NCBI RefSeq assembly: GCF_013408985.1
Contig: NZ_JACBZT010000001.1
Location: 5,312,836 to 5,376,835 of the forward strand
Direction of reading: 5' to 3'
DNA: 64,000 bases
Origin: Petropleomorpha daqingensis
Lineage (GTDB): Bacteria; Actinomycetota; Actinomycetes; Mycobacteriales; Geodermatophilaceae
Shown here: one piece after another, positions 1 through 7,869 of the stretch
How positions within the stretch are numbered: position 1 is the first letter of the stretch
Layout: each line of letters begins with the position of its first letter
The notes under the pieces: generated by a model
Database searches by the model: none
Told to the model about the DNA's origin: nothing
What the model saw: only the letters and a program-made list of their open reading frames with translations
Made by a program: the position numbers and the translations under genes

Positions 1-22
1 CGGTCGACCAGGTCAGCTCCAT
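1..22 (-). CDS. 5' end of a gene leaving the window (possible acyl-CoA dehydrogenase)
   Basis: An ATG at 20-22 on the minus strand is preceded by GAGGTGAGCG, a good Shine-Dalgarno match, and reads MELTWST before the window ends. It lies downstream of and in the same direction as the SDR at 79-813, so it may be the next gene of that operon. The first residues resemble the start of many acyl-CoA dehydrogenases, but seven residues cannot establish a family. Confidence 0.3.
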
Positions 23-78
23 CGCTCACCTCACCCGCGCTCGATGCCGCCGTACTATCCCGCGCACGCGGCCGTCCG

Positions 79-813
79 TCACCAGACGCCGGTGGTGGAG
101 CCTCCGTCGACGGCCAGCACGGCACCGGTCACGTAGTCCGAGCCGGTGAGGTACAGGACGGCGTCGACGACGTCCTGGGGCACGCCGGTCTTCCCGTTCG
201 GGGCGAGCGTCCGGAAGAACGCCCAGTTCTCCTCACCGCGCGGCAGGAGCGGGGTGTCGATGACGCCCGGAGCGACCGCGTTCACGTGGACCCCCGACCC
301 GGCGAGCTCCAAGGCCAGAGCCCTGACCGCGTGGTCCAGCGCACCCTTGGTGACGGCGGTCATGAAGCACGGCATCTTCACGTTGGGCTGCAGTGCGATG
401 CACGCGGTGATGGCGAGGATGTGGCCGGACCCGTTCGCCGTCATGTGCCGGGCGGCTTCCTGGGCCGGGTAGACGAATCCCTTGACGTTGGTGCCGAGCA
501 TGGCCTCGACGTCGTCGACGGTGAACGCGACGACCGGCTTGGCCATGAAGATGCCCGCGTTGGCGATCAGGATGTCGACCCTGCCGAACTGCTCGACCGC
601 CCGAGCGAACAACGTCGTGGCGGTCTCGGGCCGGCTGATGTCGCCCTCGACGGGGAGGAAGTTCTCGGGGTTGCCGAGGGCGGCCGCGGCCTCCTCCAGC
701 CTGGCCCGGGTGCGGGCGTTGCCGACGACGTTGTACCCGAGCTTCAGGTACGCCTCGGTGACGGCGAAGCCCAGGCCGCTCGAGGCGCCCGTCACGATCG
801 CGGTCTTGGTCAT
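79..813 (-). CDS. SDR-fold protein with degenerate catalytic site
   Basis: This 244-residue protein has the short-chain dehydrogenase fold: a VTGASSGLG nucleotide-binding loop at about residues 7-15, NAG at 85-87 and the C-terminal VDGG. Classical SDRs use a Ser-Tyr-Lys triad. Here the YxxxK segment reads TAVTK, so Thr152 replaces the tyrosine, and the serine position (around 137-139, TACI) has no serine; Lys156 remains. It may bind NAD(P) without classical dehydrogenase chemistry. The ATG at 811-813 follows GAGAGGAAG, which fixes the start; the longer open frame upstream is inside the next gene. The acyl-CoA dehydrogenase-like gene lies 35 bases upstream in the same direction, so the two are probably co-transcribed. 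Confidence 0.85.
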   Translation of the reverse strand: MTKTAIVTGASSGLGFAVTEAYLKLGYNVVGNARTRARLEEAAAALGNPENFLPVEGDISRPETATTLFARAVEQFGRVDILIANAGIFMAKPVVAFTVDDVEAMLGTNVKGFVYPAQEAARHMTANGSGHILAITACIALQPNVKMPCFMTAVTKGALDHAVRALALELAGSGVHVNAVAPGVIDTPLLPRGEENWAFFRTLAPNGKTGVPQDVVDAVLYLTGSDYVTGAVLAVDGGSTTGVW

Positions 814-848
814 CGTGCTTCCTCTCTCGTGGAGTTGGTGTGGGCCGC

Positions 849-2096
849 TCAGCTGACGTCGGACGAGGTGAGCGGGTCGTACTCCGCGCTCTGGATCAGG
901 GCGTGCAGGGCACGTCGTCGCACGCCGAGGTTTCCCCCGCCGAAGACCGGGAGGGCGAGGGCGTCCTGCAGAAGTCCGTTGAGCGGGTTGGACAGGTCGT
1001 AGCTCTCGACGCCGACCACCCGGGTGAGGTCGGTGATGACGCTGACGGCGGTCTCGGAAACGAAGATCTTCGCGCAGTTCGCGAGCTCGGCGGCCGCACC
1101 GCTTCCCTCGTCGATGCCCCGGCAGGCGCGCCAGGTGAGGGAGCGGCACGCCTCCATGCGCACCTTGGCGTGCACGAGCTCGTACCCGACCGCCTGATGG
1201 TCGATGATCGGCACGGCGCCGCCACGCCGCTCGGACTTCGCGAACTGCAGGGCGTGGTCGAACGCCGCCCGCATGAGGGCGACCCCCATGACACCGACAA
1301 GGGCGGACGCATCGGCGAAGGACTCGGCCACCAGGCGGAGGCCTGCCCCCTCCCGGCCGATCAGGTTCCGGCGGGAGGTCCGCACGGCCCGCAAGGAGAA
1401 GTCAGGCAGGAAGTGCGCCCGGAACCCGGGTGAATCGATGACGCCCTCGAGGACCAGACCGTCGACCGGTCCCTCGACGGCGAGGACCGACACCCCTTCT
1501 CCTGGCGCAACCGCAGGGCCGGTGCGCGCGACGACGCACAACAGGTCCGCACCGCCGCCGTCCCAGCCGGTGGCCGACGAGACCCATCTCTTGCGCCCGT
1601 CGATGATCCAGTCGTCGCCGTCGACGCGGGCGGCGGTGCGCACACCCTCCCCGGGAGGTGGCGACCCGGCGTTCGCGCTGCCGCCGGGCTCGGAGGAGCA
1701 GAACCCCGCGAGCGGTGCGCCGTGCCCGGTGAGGAACGGTGCCAGCAGTCGCGACTGCTGCTCCCGGGTTCCCCCGACGACCACCGGCTGCAGGCCGAGC
1801 ACGGTCCCGACCAGCGTGAGAGCGACGCCGGGACTGCCGCAGAACAGTTCCTCGGCGAGGAGGGCCACGTCGGTGAGGCACGACCTGTCGCCGCCGGCGG
1901 TCTCCCGGATGCACGCCCGGAGGAAGCCGTCGGAGACCAGCCGCTCGTACGCCGGCTTCGTCGCGGCGAACCGCTCAGCAGGAGTGGACAGCTGTTCCGC
2001 ACTCGCCGTGACGTCGCGCAGCACGTCCTCGGCGAAGCGCCGCGCCTTCGTGCGCAACTCCGCCTGACGCGCGGTGGGAGTGGAAGCGAGCGGCAT
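849..2096 (-). CDS. Acyl-CoA dehydrogenase family protein
   Basis: The 415-residue protein has the three-part layout of acyl-CoA dehydrogenases: helical N-terminal domain, beta middle domain with CSSEPGGSANAG (FAD/substrate loop) near residues 133-144, and helical C-terminal domain. In typical members a catalytic glutamate lies in a YEGT-like segment close to the C-terminus; here the matching stretch reads VFGGGN, with no acid. Either the base is elsewhere, as in isovaleryl-CoA-type enzymes, or the protein does different flavin chemistry. FAD-dependent oxidation is the family role; the substrate is unknown. It heads a minus-strand unit with the SDR at 79-813. Confidence 0.8.
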   Translation of the reverse strand: MPLASTPTARQAELRTKARRFAEDVLRDVTASAEQLSTPAERFAATKPAYERLVSDGFLRACIRETAGGDRSCLTDVALLAEELFCGSPGVALTLVGTVLGLQPVVVGGTREQQSRLLAPFLTGHGAPLAGFCSSEPGGSANAGSPPPGEGVRTAARVDGDDWIIDGRKRWVSSATGWDGGGADLLCVVARTGPAVAPGEGVSVLAVEGPVDGLVLEGVIDSPGFRAHFLPDFSLRAVRTSRRNLIGREGAGLRLVAESFADASALVGVMGVALMRAAFDHALQFAKSERRGGAVPIIDHQAVGYELVHAKVRMEACRSLTWRACRGIDEGSGAAAELANCAKIFVSETAVSVITDLTRVVGVESYDLSNPLNGLLQDALALPVFGGGNLGVRRRALHALIQSAEYDPLTSSDVS

Positions 2097-2558
2097 CCTG
2101 CATCAGGCCTTTCCCGTTCTCCGCGAGGCGCTCGACGCCTGGGGACGACGACGGTCGTGGTCGGCGAAGAAGGCGCCGGTGCCGACGTCCGCCGTCACGG
2201 CATGGTGTGCCGACGGCTAGGGCTCTGACGTGGAGATTCGCGCACGGCGACGTGGACGTGCGTGCACGCTCACCGCTGGTGGGCACGACAGGCGTCCAGC
2301 AGCACCTGGCGCCGCGTTGCTCCCCCCGCACCGCGGTCCGCCGATTCCCGGCGCGGGAAGTCCTGAGCCGACCCGACGGATTCAGTGCCCTGCGAGACCT
2401 GACCGGCGCCCTCCGACGGCATCTGCGCCACCATCATGTGAACCCTTCCTCTCATCGAGCAGGAAGGCCCAGCACGAACCGAAGGGGTGGCCGGTGGGTC
2501 GCAGCAAGCGCTCAGGAGAGCTGGTCAGCGAGGGGCGCCAGGCGGCGGTCGTCGCCCC
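2097..2558. other. Divergent intergenic region, no convincing gene
   Basis: This 462-base stretch separates the minus-strand acyl-CoA dehydrogenase gene from the plus-strand maleylacetate reductase gene and must contain the promoters for both. Open frames exist, for example 2230-2562 on the plus strand, but their products are Arg/Pro-rich, low in hydrophobic residues and lack a recognisable domain, so I do not call them. I found no long inverted repeat. Confidence 0.5.
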
Positions 2559-3632
2559 GTGACCCGCGAGTTCTCCTACAGCGCGCTGCCGATGCGGGTG
2601 CGCTTCGGCCAAGGCTCGCTGGAGCGGCTGCCCGACGAGGTCGTCGGCCTGGGCCTGACCCGCGTGCTCATGCTCTGCTCGCCGGAACAGGAGGACACCG
2701 GCAGGCAGGTCGCGGACGCTCTCGGCGAGCGGGCGGCCGGCGTGCTCCCGGAGGCGCGCATGCACGTGCCGATCGAGGTCGCGACGCGCGCCCGCGACCT
2801 GGCCCGGGAGCTCGGCGCCGACGGGTGCGTGGCCGTGGGCGGCGGCTCGGCGGTCGGGCTGGGCAAGGCGATCGCCCTCGAGCACGGGCTGCCGGTGATC
2901 GCCGTCCCGACCACCTACGCCGGCTCGGAGATGACCCCGGTGTGGGGGCTGACCGAGGGCGGGGCGAAGCGCACCGGCCGCGATCCGCGGGTGCTGCCGG
3001 TCAGCGTCCTCTACGACCCCGAGCTGACCCTGACGCTGCCGGCCGGGTTGTCGGCCACCAGCGGCATGAACGCGATCGCGCACGCCGTCGAGGGCCTGTA
3101 CGCCCCGGACGCCTCGCCGATCGTCTCGCTGATGGCCGAGGACGGGGCTCGGTCACTGGCCGCCGCCCTCCCCGCCGTCGTGGCCGACGGGAGCGACCTC
3201 GACGCGCGCGCCGAGGCCCAGTACGGCGCGTGGCTGTGCGGCGCCGTCCTCGGTGCCACGACGATGTCGCTGCACCACAAGCTGTGCCACACCCTCGGCG
3301 GCACGCTCGACCTGCCGCACGCCCAGACGCACACCGTCGTCCTGCCGCACGCGCTGGCCTACAACGCTCCCGCGGCGCCCGACGCCGTCGCCGCCCTCTC
3401 CCGTGCGCTCGGCGGGACCGACGACCCGGCCCGTGCGCTGTGGGAGCTCGCCGGCCGGCTCGGCGCTCCCCGGTCACTGGCCGAGCTGGGGATGGCCGAG
3501 GCCGACATCGACCGGATCGCCGACCTCGCCGCCGCCGACCCGTATGCCAACCCCCGGCCGGTCACCCGGAACGGCATCGCGGCACTCCTGCACGACGCCT
3601 GGAGGGGGTCGGCGCCGATCGTCGCTCACTGA
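2559..3632 (+). CDS. Maleylacetate reductase (iron-containing alcohol dehydrogenase superfamily)
   Basis: Maleylacetate reductase converts maleylacetate to 3-oxoadipate with NAD(P)H, late in hydroxyquinol, resorcinol or chloroaromatic degradation. The 357-residue protein has the expected N-terminal dinucleotide domain (AVGGGSAVGLGKA near residue 90, PTTYAGSEMTP near 119) and a helical C-terminal domain with SLHHKLCHTLGG and LPHAQTHTVVLPH, typical of this branch rather than true metal-dependent alcohol dehydrogenases. The GTG at 2559 begins at the conserved N-terminus (REFSYSALPMRVRFG); the upstream GTG at 2487 would add a basic tail without support. No ring-cleavage dioxygenase is adjacent, so its pathway partners must be outside the window. 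Confidence 0.85.
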   Translation: MTREFSYSALPMRVRFGQGSLERLPDEVVGLGLTRVLMLCSPEQEDTGRQVADALGERAAGVLPEARMHVPIEVATRARDLARELGADGCVAVGGGSAVGLGKAIALEHGLPVIAVPTTYAGSEMTPVWGLTEGGAKRTGRDPRVLPVSVLYDPELTLTLPAGLSATSGMNAIAHAVEGLYAPDASPIVSLMAEDGARSLAAALPAVVADGSDLDARAEAQYGAWLCGAVLGATTMSLHHKLCHTLGGTLDLPHAQTHTVVLPHALAYNAPAAPDAVAALSRALGGTDDPARALWELAGRLGAPRSLAELGMAEADIDRIADLAAADPYANPRPVTRNGIAALLHDAWRGSAPIVAH

Positions 3633-3784
3633 CCGCGGTGCCTGCCGCCCGTCGAGTGCAGCCGCAGTCGGGCCTCGGGAGCGGGTCGCCGGCGGGGCCG
3701 GTGCAGCGGCCAGCGGAACGGCGGCGTCCCCGGACCCTCGGGAGGTACGCGGACGGGTGGACGTCGTCGGTGCGACTCGGTCAT
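3626..3784 (-). CDS. Small divergent ORF under the TetR operator (possibly a remnant)
   Basis: An ATG at 3782-3784 on the minus strand has an excellent ribosome binding site (GGAGGGAAGAGCC) and lies 40 bases from the perfect TetR-type palindrome. The frame runs 52 residues (MTESHRRRPPVRVPP then Pro/Arg-rich) and stops inside the end of the maleylacetate reductase gene. Regulatory signals are good but the product looks like no known protein. It could be a small protein or the 5' remnant of a deleted TetR target. Confidence 0.3.
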   Translation of the reverse strand: MTESHRRRPPVRVPPEGPGTPPFRWPLHRPRRRPAPEARLRLHSTGGRHRGQ

Positions 3785-3824
3785 GGCTCTTCCCTCCGTC
3801 GAGTGGTGCACCTCGACGATACTT

Positions 3825-3846
3825 ACTTGTTTGCGTGCAAACAAGT
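3825..3846. promoter_or_regulatory. Perfect palindromic operator for the adjacent TetR regulator
   Basis: ACTTGTTTGC and GCAAACAAGT form a perfect 10-base inverted repeat separated by GT. It is strikingly AT-rich for this genome, lies 25 bases before the TetR start codon and 40 bases before the divergent small ORF. TetR regulators usually bind such palindromes in their own divergent promoter, so autoregulation is the natural reading. Confidence 0.75.
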
Positions 3847-3870
3847 GCACCGGACTGAGAGACTGCGCCG

Positions 3871-4476
3871 GTGCCGACGAAGCAACCGCGCAGGACCCAG
3901 GAGGAACGGCGCTCCGAGACCGAGCGGCGCGTCCTGGACGCGGCGACGCGGCTCATCGCCGAGCGGGGCTCGCGCGCCGTCACGCTCGGGGAGGTCGGTC
4001 GCGAGGCCGGGTACAGCCGCGGCATCGTGCACGCGCACTTCGGCAACCGGGAACGGTTGCTCGAGGCCGTGGTGCGCGATGCGCAGCGCTTCGACGTGCC
4101 CGACGTGCCGGGGACCGGGCTGGACCGGCTCGGCGCTCTGGTCGTGGCCTACCTGGGCAACCTGCGCGACCGCCGGCCCACGACCGGCGCCTTCCTGCTG
4201 CTGTGGGCCGAGTCGGTGGCCGGCGAGCCCGTCCTGGGTCCGCTGTTCGCCGAGCGCGACGACGCGTTCCGGGCGGCGTTGGCCGAGTCGGTCCGCGACG
4301 GGGCTGCCGACGGCTCGATCCGCGCGGAGGCCGATCCCGAGGCGGTCGCCGTCGTGCTGCTGGGGCTGCTGCGCGGCATCGGCATGCAGCAGGCCTCACC
4401 GGCCGGCCCGTTCGTGGACGACGTACTCGCCGCCCAGGTGGTGGGGATCCTCCGGCACGGTCTCGCCACGGATTGA
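3871..4476 (+). CDS. TetR/AcrR family transcriptional regulator
   Basis: The 201-residue protein has a standard TetR N-terminal helix-turn-helix (about residues 15-62, including LIAERGSRAVTLGEVGREAG and the recognition helix SRGIVHAHFGNRERLL) followed by a helical ligand-binding domain of usual length. The start is GTG with no clear ribosome binding site, so the transcript may be leaderless or the GTG weakly used. The strong palindrome at 3825-3846 is its probable operator. The ligand cannot be read from sequence; the nearby maleylacetate reductase makes an aromatic or acyl-CoA intermediate possible but unproven. Confidence 0.9.
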   Translation: MPTKQPRRTQEERRSETERRVLDAATRLIAERGSRAVTLGEVGREAGYSRGIVHAHFGNRERLLEAVVRDAQRFDVPDVPGTGLDRLGALVVAYLGNLRDRRPTTGAFLLLWAESVAGEPVLGPLFAERDDAFRAALAESVRDGAADGSIRAEADPEAVAVVLLGLLRGIGMQQASPAGPFVDDVLAAQVVGILRHGLATD

Positions 4477-4492
4477 CCTCGCCCCGACCGGC

Positions 4493-5377
4493 CTAACCCC
4501 GAGGCACCACCACGATCGGGCTGCGAGCCCGACGGACCAGGCGCGACGAGACGCCCCCGAGCAGCACCCGCCGAGCCGGGCCGTACCCCCGGGACCCGCA
4601 GAACAGCACGTCGACCTCGTCGAGCTCGGCGAGGACGTCGACGACGTTGCCGGTGAGGATCCGGGCGCCCGCCGGCACGCCGGCCGGGATGCCGGCGAGG
4701 GCCAGGTCGAGCGCACGCTGGAACCTGTCCTGCGCGGTCGCGGCGAAGGCGTGCTCGGCGTCCCGGCCGATCACCGGCATGACCAGCTCGGCCTCACCGG
4801 CCAGCACCGAGTAGAGGGTGAGGGTCGCGCTCACGCGCACGGCAAGCCGCACCGCGAGGTCCAGCGCCGCGTGCCCGTCCGGGGTGTCGACGAAGGCGAC
4901 ACCGATGCGCTCCAGCACGCTGATGTTGCGGTCGCGGAACCCCGCGGGCGCGACCCCCACCGGCGCCTGGCTGCCCGCCAGCAGCCGGTCCGCGGTGCTC
5001 CCGGCGAAGAGCCGGCGCTCCGCGGCCGCGCTGCTGGAACCGACCACGATCACCGACGCGCCCAGCTCCTCGGCGAGGTCGTGCAGGCCGTGGGCGGCCG
5101 ACGACGAGGCGACGACGCGGTAGTCGACGGCGTCGACGGCGGCGAGCAGGCCGTGCGCGCCCTCGAGGACCTTCTCCGCCTCGTGGTGCCGGTCGGCCAC
5201 CCACTCCGCGTCGACCCGCCCGGAGCTGATCGGCGCCGGCGACGGGTGCACCGTGGCGACGACCAGCCCGGTGCCGAGCACCCGTGCCCAGGCCCGGGCC
5301 AGGACGAGCGCGTCCTCTGCCGACGGGCTCCCGTCGAACCCGGTGACGACGGGGCCCACGGGCTCGGGCGCGCTCAT
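4493..5377 (-). CDS. Universal stress protein with two UspA domains
   Basis: The 294-residue protein contains two tandem Usp domains. The first starts GPVVTGFDGSPSAEDAL and ends GSSSAAAERRLFAGSTADRLL; the second ends GSRGYGPARRVLLGGVSSRLVRRARSPIVVV. Both carry the G-x2-G-x9-G-(S/T) type ATP-binding signature in approximate form. Its ATG overlaps the stop codon of the upstream permease (ATGA at 5374-5377), so translation is probably coupled. Usp proteins are cytoplasmic nucleotide-binding stress factors; fusion or coupling of Usp with amino-acid permeases is a known theme, suggesting this one modulates or senses transport. Confidence 0.9.
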   Translation of the reverse strand: MSAPEPVGPVVTGFDGSPSAEDALVLARAWARVLGTGLVVATVHPSPAPISSGRVDAEWVADRHHEAEKVLEGAHGLLAAVDAVDYRVVASSSAAHGLHDLAEELGASVIVVGSSSAAAERRLFAGSTADRLLAGSQAPVGVAPAGFRDRNISVLERIGVAFVDTPDGHAALDLAVRLAVRVSATLTLYSVLAGEAELVMPVIGRDAEHAFAATAQDRFQRALDLALAGIPAGVPAGARILTGNVVDVLAELDEVDVLFCGSRGYGPARRVLLGGVSSRLVRRARSPIVVVPRG

Positions 5378-6834
5378 GGCCGTTCGGGCGGGTCCGCCGG
5401 CTCGACCGGCGCCGGCCCGAGGTCGTGGCGCAGGCGCGAGTGCCGGTAGCCGTACAGCGCGTAGATGACCAACCCGACCGCCAGCCAGATGACGAACCGG
5501 ATCCACGTGGCGAGCGGGAGGTCGGTCATCAGGTAGATCGCGGCCGCCACGCCGAGCAGAGGGAACACCGGGGAGAAGGGAACCCGGTACGGCCGTGGCA
5601 TGTCGGGCCGGGTGCGCCGGAGGACGATCACACCGATGTTGACCAGCACGAACGCGAACAGCGTGCCGATGTTGACCAGCTTCACGATCTCGCCCAGGGG
5701 CACGAAGGCGGCGAGCAGCGCGATCAGGATGCCCAGCCCGACGGTCAGCTTGGCCGGGGTGCCGAAGCGCGGGTGCACGTCGGCCAGCCGCTCCGGGAGC
5801 AGCCCGTCGCGGGACATCGCGAAGAAGATGCGGGTCTGCCCGTAGAAGATCACCAGCACGACGCTGGTGATCGCGATCAGCGCGCCGAGCGCGAGGATCC
5901 AGGCCGCCCACGAGATGCCGGCGCCCTCATCGAGCGCCGTGGCCAGCGGTGCGTCGCTGCCCTCCATCTGCGACGGCGTCGCGATGCCGAGAGCACCGAC
6001 GGCGGTCAGGATGTAGAACACCGTGCAGATCAGCAGCGACCCGATCACGGCCCACGGCAGGTCCTTGGCCGGGTTCCGGGCCTCCTCGCTCCCGGTCGAC
6101 ACCGCGTCGAACCCGATGTAGGCGAAGAAGATGACCGCGGCTGCCGCGGTGACCGAGTGGAAGCCGTTCGGCATGAACGGGGTCAGGTTGTTCGAGCTGA
6201 AGTTGACCAGCGCGATGATGATGAAGAACGTCAGCACGGCCAGCTTGACGATGACCATGACCAGGTTGGCGCCGGCGCTCTCGCGGGTCCCGCGCACCAG
6301 CAGGAAGGTGATCGCCAGCACGATGAAGACGGCGGGCAGGTTGAACACCCCGCCGTCCGAGGGTGACGTGGAGATCGCGTCGGGCAGCGTGTACCCGAAC
6401 GCGGCGCTGAGGAAGGCGTTGACGTTGCCGCCCCAGCCCACGGCGACCGCGGCGACGGACACCCCGTACTCGAGGATCAGGTCCCAGCCGATGATCCAGG
6501 CGACGAGCTCGCCCATCGTGGCGTACGAGTACGTGTAGGCGCTGCCCGAGACCGGGATCGACGAGGCCAGCTCCGCGTACGAGAGCGCGGAGAAGGAGCA
6601 GGCGAGCGCGGCGAGGACGAAGGAGAGGATCACCGCCGGTCCGGCGATCCCGGCGCCCTGGCCGATCACGACGAAGATCCCGGTGCCGATGATCGCGCCG
6701 ACGCCCATCGCGGTCAGCTGGAGGGCGCCGACCGAGCGTTTGAGCTCGTGGCCGGACTCGTGGGTCTCGGTCGTCAGATCCTGGACGTTCCGGATCCCGA
6801 AGATGCCTGGCTTGCGTTGAGCTGGTGCGACCAT
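5374..6834 (-). CDS. APC superfamily amino-acid permease (cationic amino-acid type)
   Basis: The 486-residue membrane protein has about 12 hydrophobic segments and begins its first with the APC signature GVGAIIGTGIFVV (near residue 42). The segment SYAELASSIPVSGSAYTYSYATMGELVAWIIGWDL is typical of the CAT/YfnA group of amino-acid permeases, here paraphrased because only short motifs can be quoted: SIPVSGSAYTYSY and GFDAVSTGSEEARNP. The latter is the conserved cytoplasmic loop. The ATG at 6832-6834 follows GGGAGG. It is translationally coupled to the downstream Usp protein. The substrate (Lys, Arg or a neutral amino acid) cannot be fixed. Confidence 0.9.
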   Translation of the reverse strand: MVAPAQRKPGIFGIRNVQDLTTETHESGHELKRSVGALQLTAMGVGAIIGTGIFVVIGQGAGIAGPAVILSFVLAALACSFSALSYAELASSIPVSGSAYTYSYATMGELVAWIIGWDLILEYGVSVAAVAVGWGGNVNAFLSAAFGYTLPDAISTSPSDGGVFNLPAVFIVLAITFLLVRGTRESAGANLVMVIVKLAVLTFFIIIALVNFSSNNLTPFMPNGFHSVTAAAAVIFFAYIGFDAVSTGSEEARNPAKDLPWAVIGSLLICTVFYILTAVGALGIATPSQMEGSDAPLATALDEGAGISWAAWILALGALIAITSVVLVIFYGQTRIFFAMSRDGLLPERLADVHPRFGTPAKLTVGLGILIALLAAFVPLGEIVKLVNIGTLFAFVLVNIGVIVLRRTRPDMPRPYRVPFSPVFPLLGVAAAIYLMTDLPLATWIRFVIWLAVGLVIYALYGYRHSRLRHDLGPAPVEPADPPERP

Positions 6835-6964
6835 GCGGCGCCTCCCGGGTCGGCCGCTCCCGCGGCTCTCCAGCCGTGCAGCGTTCTCACAGTGGCCCTG
6901 GGGGCGACGGACAGCAATGGCCCTGAGCCTCCGGGTGTGTCGGCCGCGCACTAGCGTCGCCGGG

Positions 6965-7645
6965 GTGGATCTCGGGTTGAGCGGTCGCGTGGCACTCGTC
7001 GTGGGCGGTACCGGGCTGATCGGCCGGGCGGTGGTCGAGCGGCTCCGCGAGGAGGGCGCCACGGTGGTCCCGGCGTCCCGGCACGCGGACGACGGGATCG
7101 CGATGGACGCCACGGATCCGGAGTCGGTGAGCGCCGCCGTGGAGTCGGTGGTCGAGCAGCACGGCCGCCTCGACGTCCTGGTCGTCGCGGCCGCGCCCAG
7201 CGCGCAGACCCTCGACGCCTCCCGGCACGCCGACCCCGAGCAGGTGCTCGGCGCCATCGACACCAAGGCGATGTCGTTCCTCCGCCTGGCGAACGCGGCG
7301 ATCCCGGTGATGCAGCGCGCCGGCTACGGCCGGATCGTCGGGGTGAGCGGCCAGAACGCCTTCCTGACCGGCAACGTGGCCGGGTCGGTGCGCAACGCGG
7401 CCCTGATCATCGCGGCCAAGAACCTGGCCGACGGGATCGCCGGGTCGGGGGTCACGATCAACACGGTCAGTCCGGGAACGGTGAGCACCTCACCGGGAGC
7501 CGAGGTCGGACCGGGCCGCGGAGGCGAGTCCAGCCCCGATCAGATCGCGGACCTCATCGCCTTCCTGGTCTCCCCGCGCGCCGGAGCGATCTCCGGGGAG
7601 TCCATCGCCGTCGGTCACCGCGTGCGCGGCGTGACCTCGCTCTGA
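6965..7645 (+). CDS. SDR-fold protein lacking catalytic Tyr and Lys
   Basis: The 226-residue protein opens with GRVALVVGGTGLIG, a Rossmann loop, but the region after the conserved strand GRIVGVSGQ keeps only Ser128. The Tyr position (141) is Ser and the Lys position (145) is Ala, and the NAG motif is replaced by AAAPSA. The C-terminal VSPGTVSTSPG matches the SDR cofactor loop. It therefore probably binds a nucleotide without classical oxidoreductase chemistry, or has a different active site. The GTG at 6965 starts at the conserved domain; upstream sequence in frame belongs to the permease promoter region. Confidence 0.75.
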   Translation: MDLGLSGRVALVVGGTGLIGRAVVERLREEGATVVPASRHADDGIAMDATDPESVSAAVESVVEQHGRLDVLVVAAAPSAQTLDASRHADPEQVLGAIDTKAMSFLRLANAAIPVMQRAGYGRIVGVSGQNAFLTGNVAGSVRNAALIIAAKNLADGIAGSGVTINTVSPGTVSTSPGAEVGPGRGGESSPDQIADLIAFLVSPRAGAISGESIAVGHRVRGVTSL

Positions 7646-7782
7646 CCGATGCGCCGCCCGGCCAGGCCGGACACGACGACCGCCGCCACGAACAGCGCTC
7701 CGGTCGTGTAGCCGCGCGGCAGGCTCAGAGCGGGGCGATCCGGTCGTCCTGAGACCAGCACGTCGAGCAGGCTGACGGTCAC
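7615..7782 (-). CDS. Small single-span membrane protein
   Basis: A GTG at 7780-7782 on the minus strand has a strong ribosome binding site (GGAGGGACC). The 55-residue product has one hydrophobic stretch, GALFVAAVVVSGLAG (about residues 28-42), followed by GRRIG, consistent with a single inner-membrane helix with a basic end. It overlaps the end of the convergent SDR gene by 31 bases. No family is recognised. It could be spurious, but the ribosome binding site and hydrophobic helix make it worth listing. Confidence 0.45.
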   Translation of the reverse strand: MTVSLLDVLVSGRPDRPALSLPRGYTTGALFVAAVVVSGLAGRRIGQSEVTPRTR

Positions 7783-7869
7783 CGCGGTCCCTCCATGGAC
7801 CCACCATGCGCGGGCATCGGCCACCGGCCGGTTCGCCGACGGTGAGCGGTCGGCAAACAGGCCGACCGC

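Noticed and set aside
2207..5449. A 1080-codon open frame on the plus strand
   Set aside because: Its product is Arg/Pro/Gly-rich and runs through two known genes and antisense to the Usp gene. It is a base-composition artefact.
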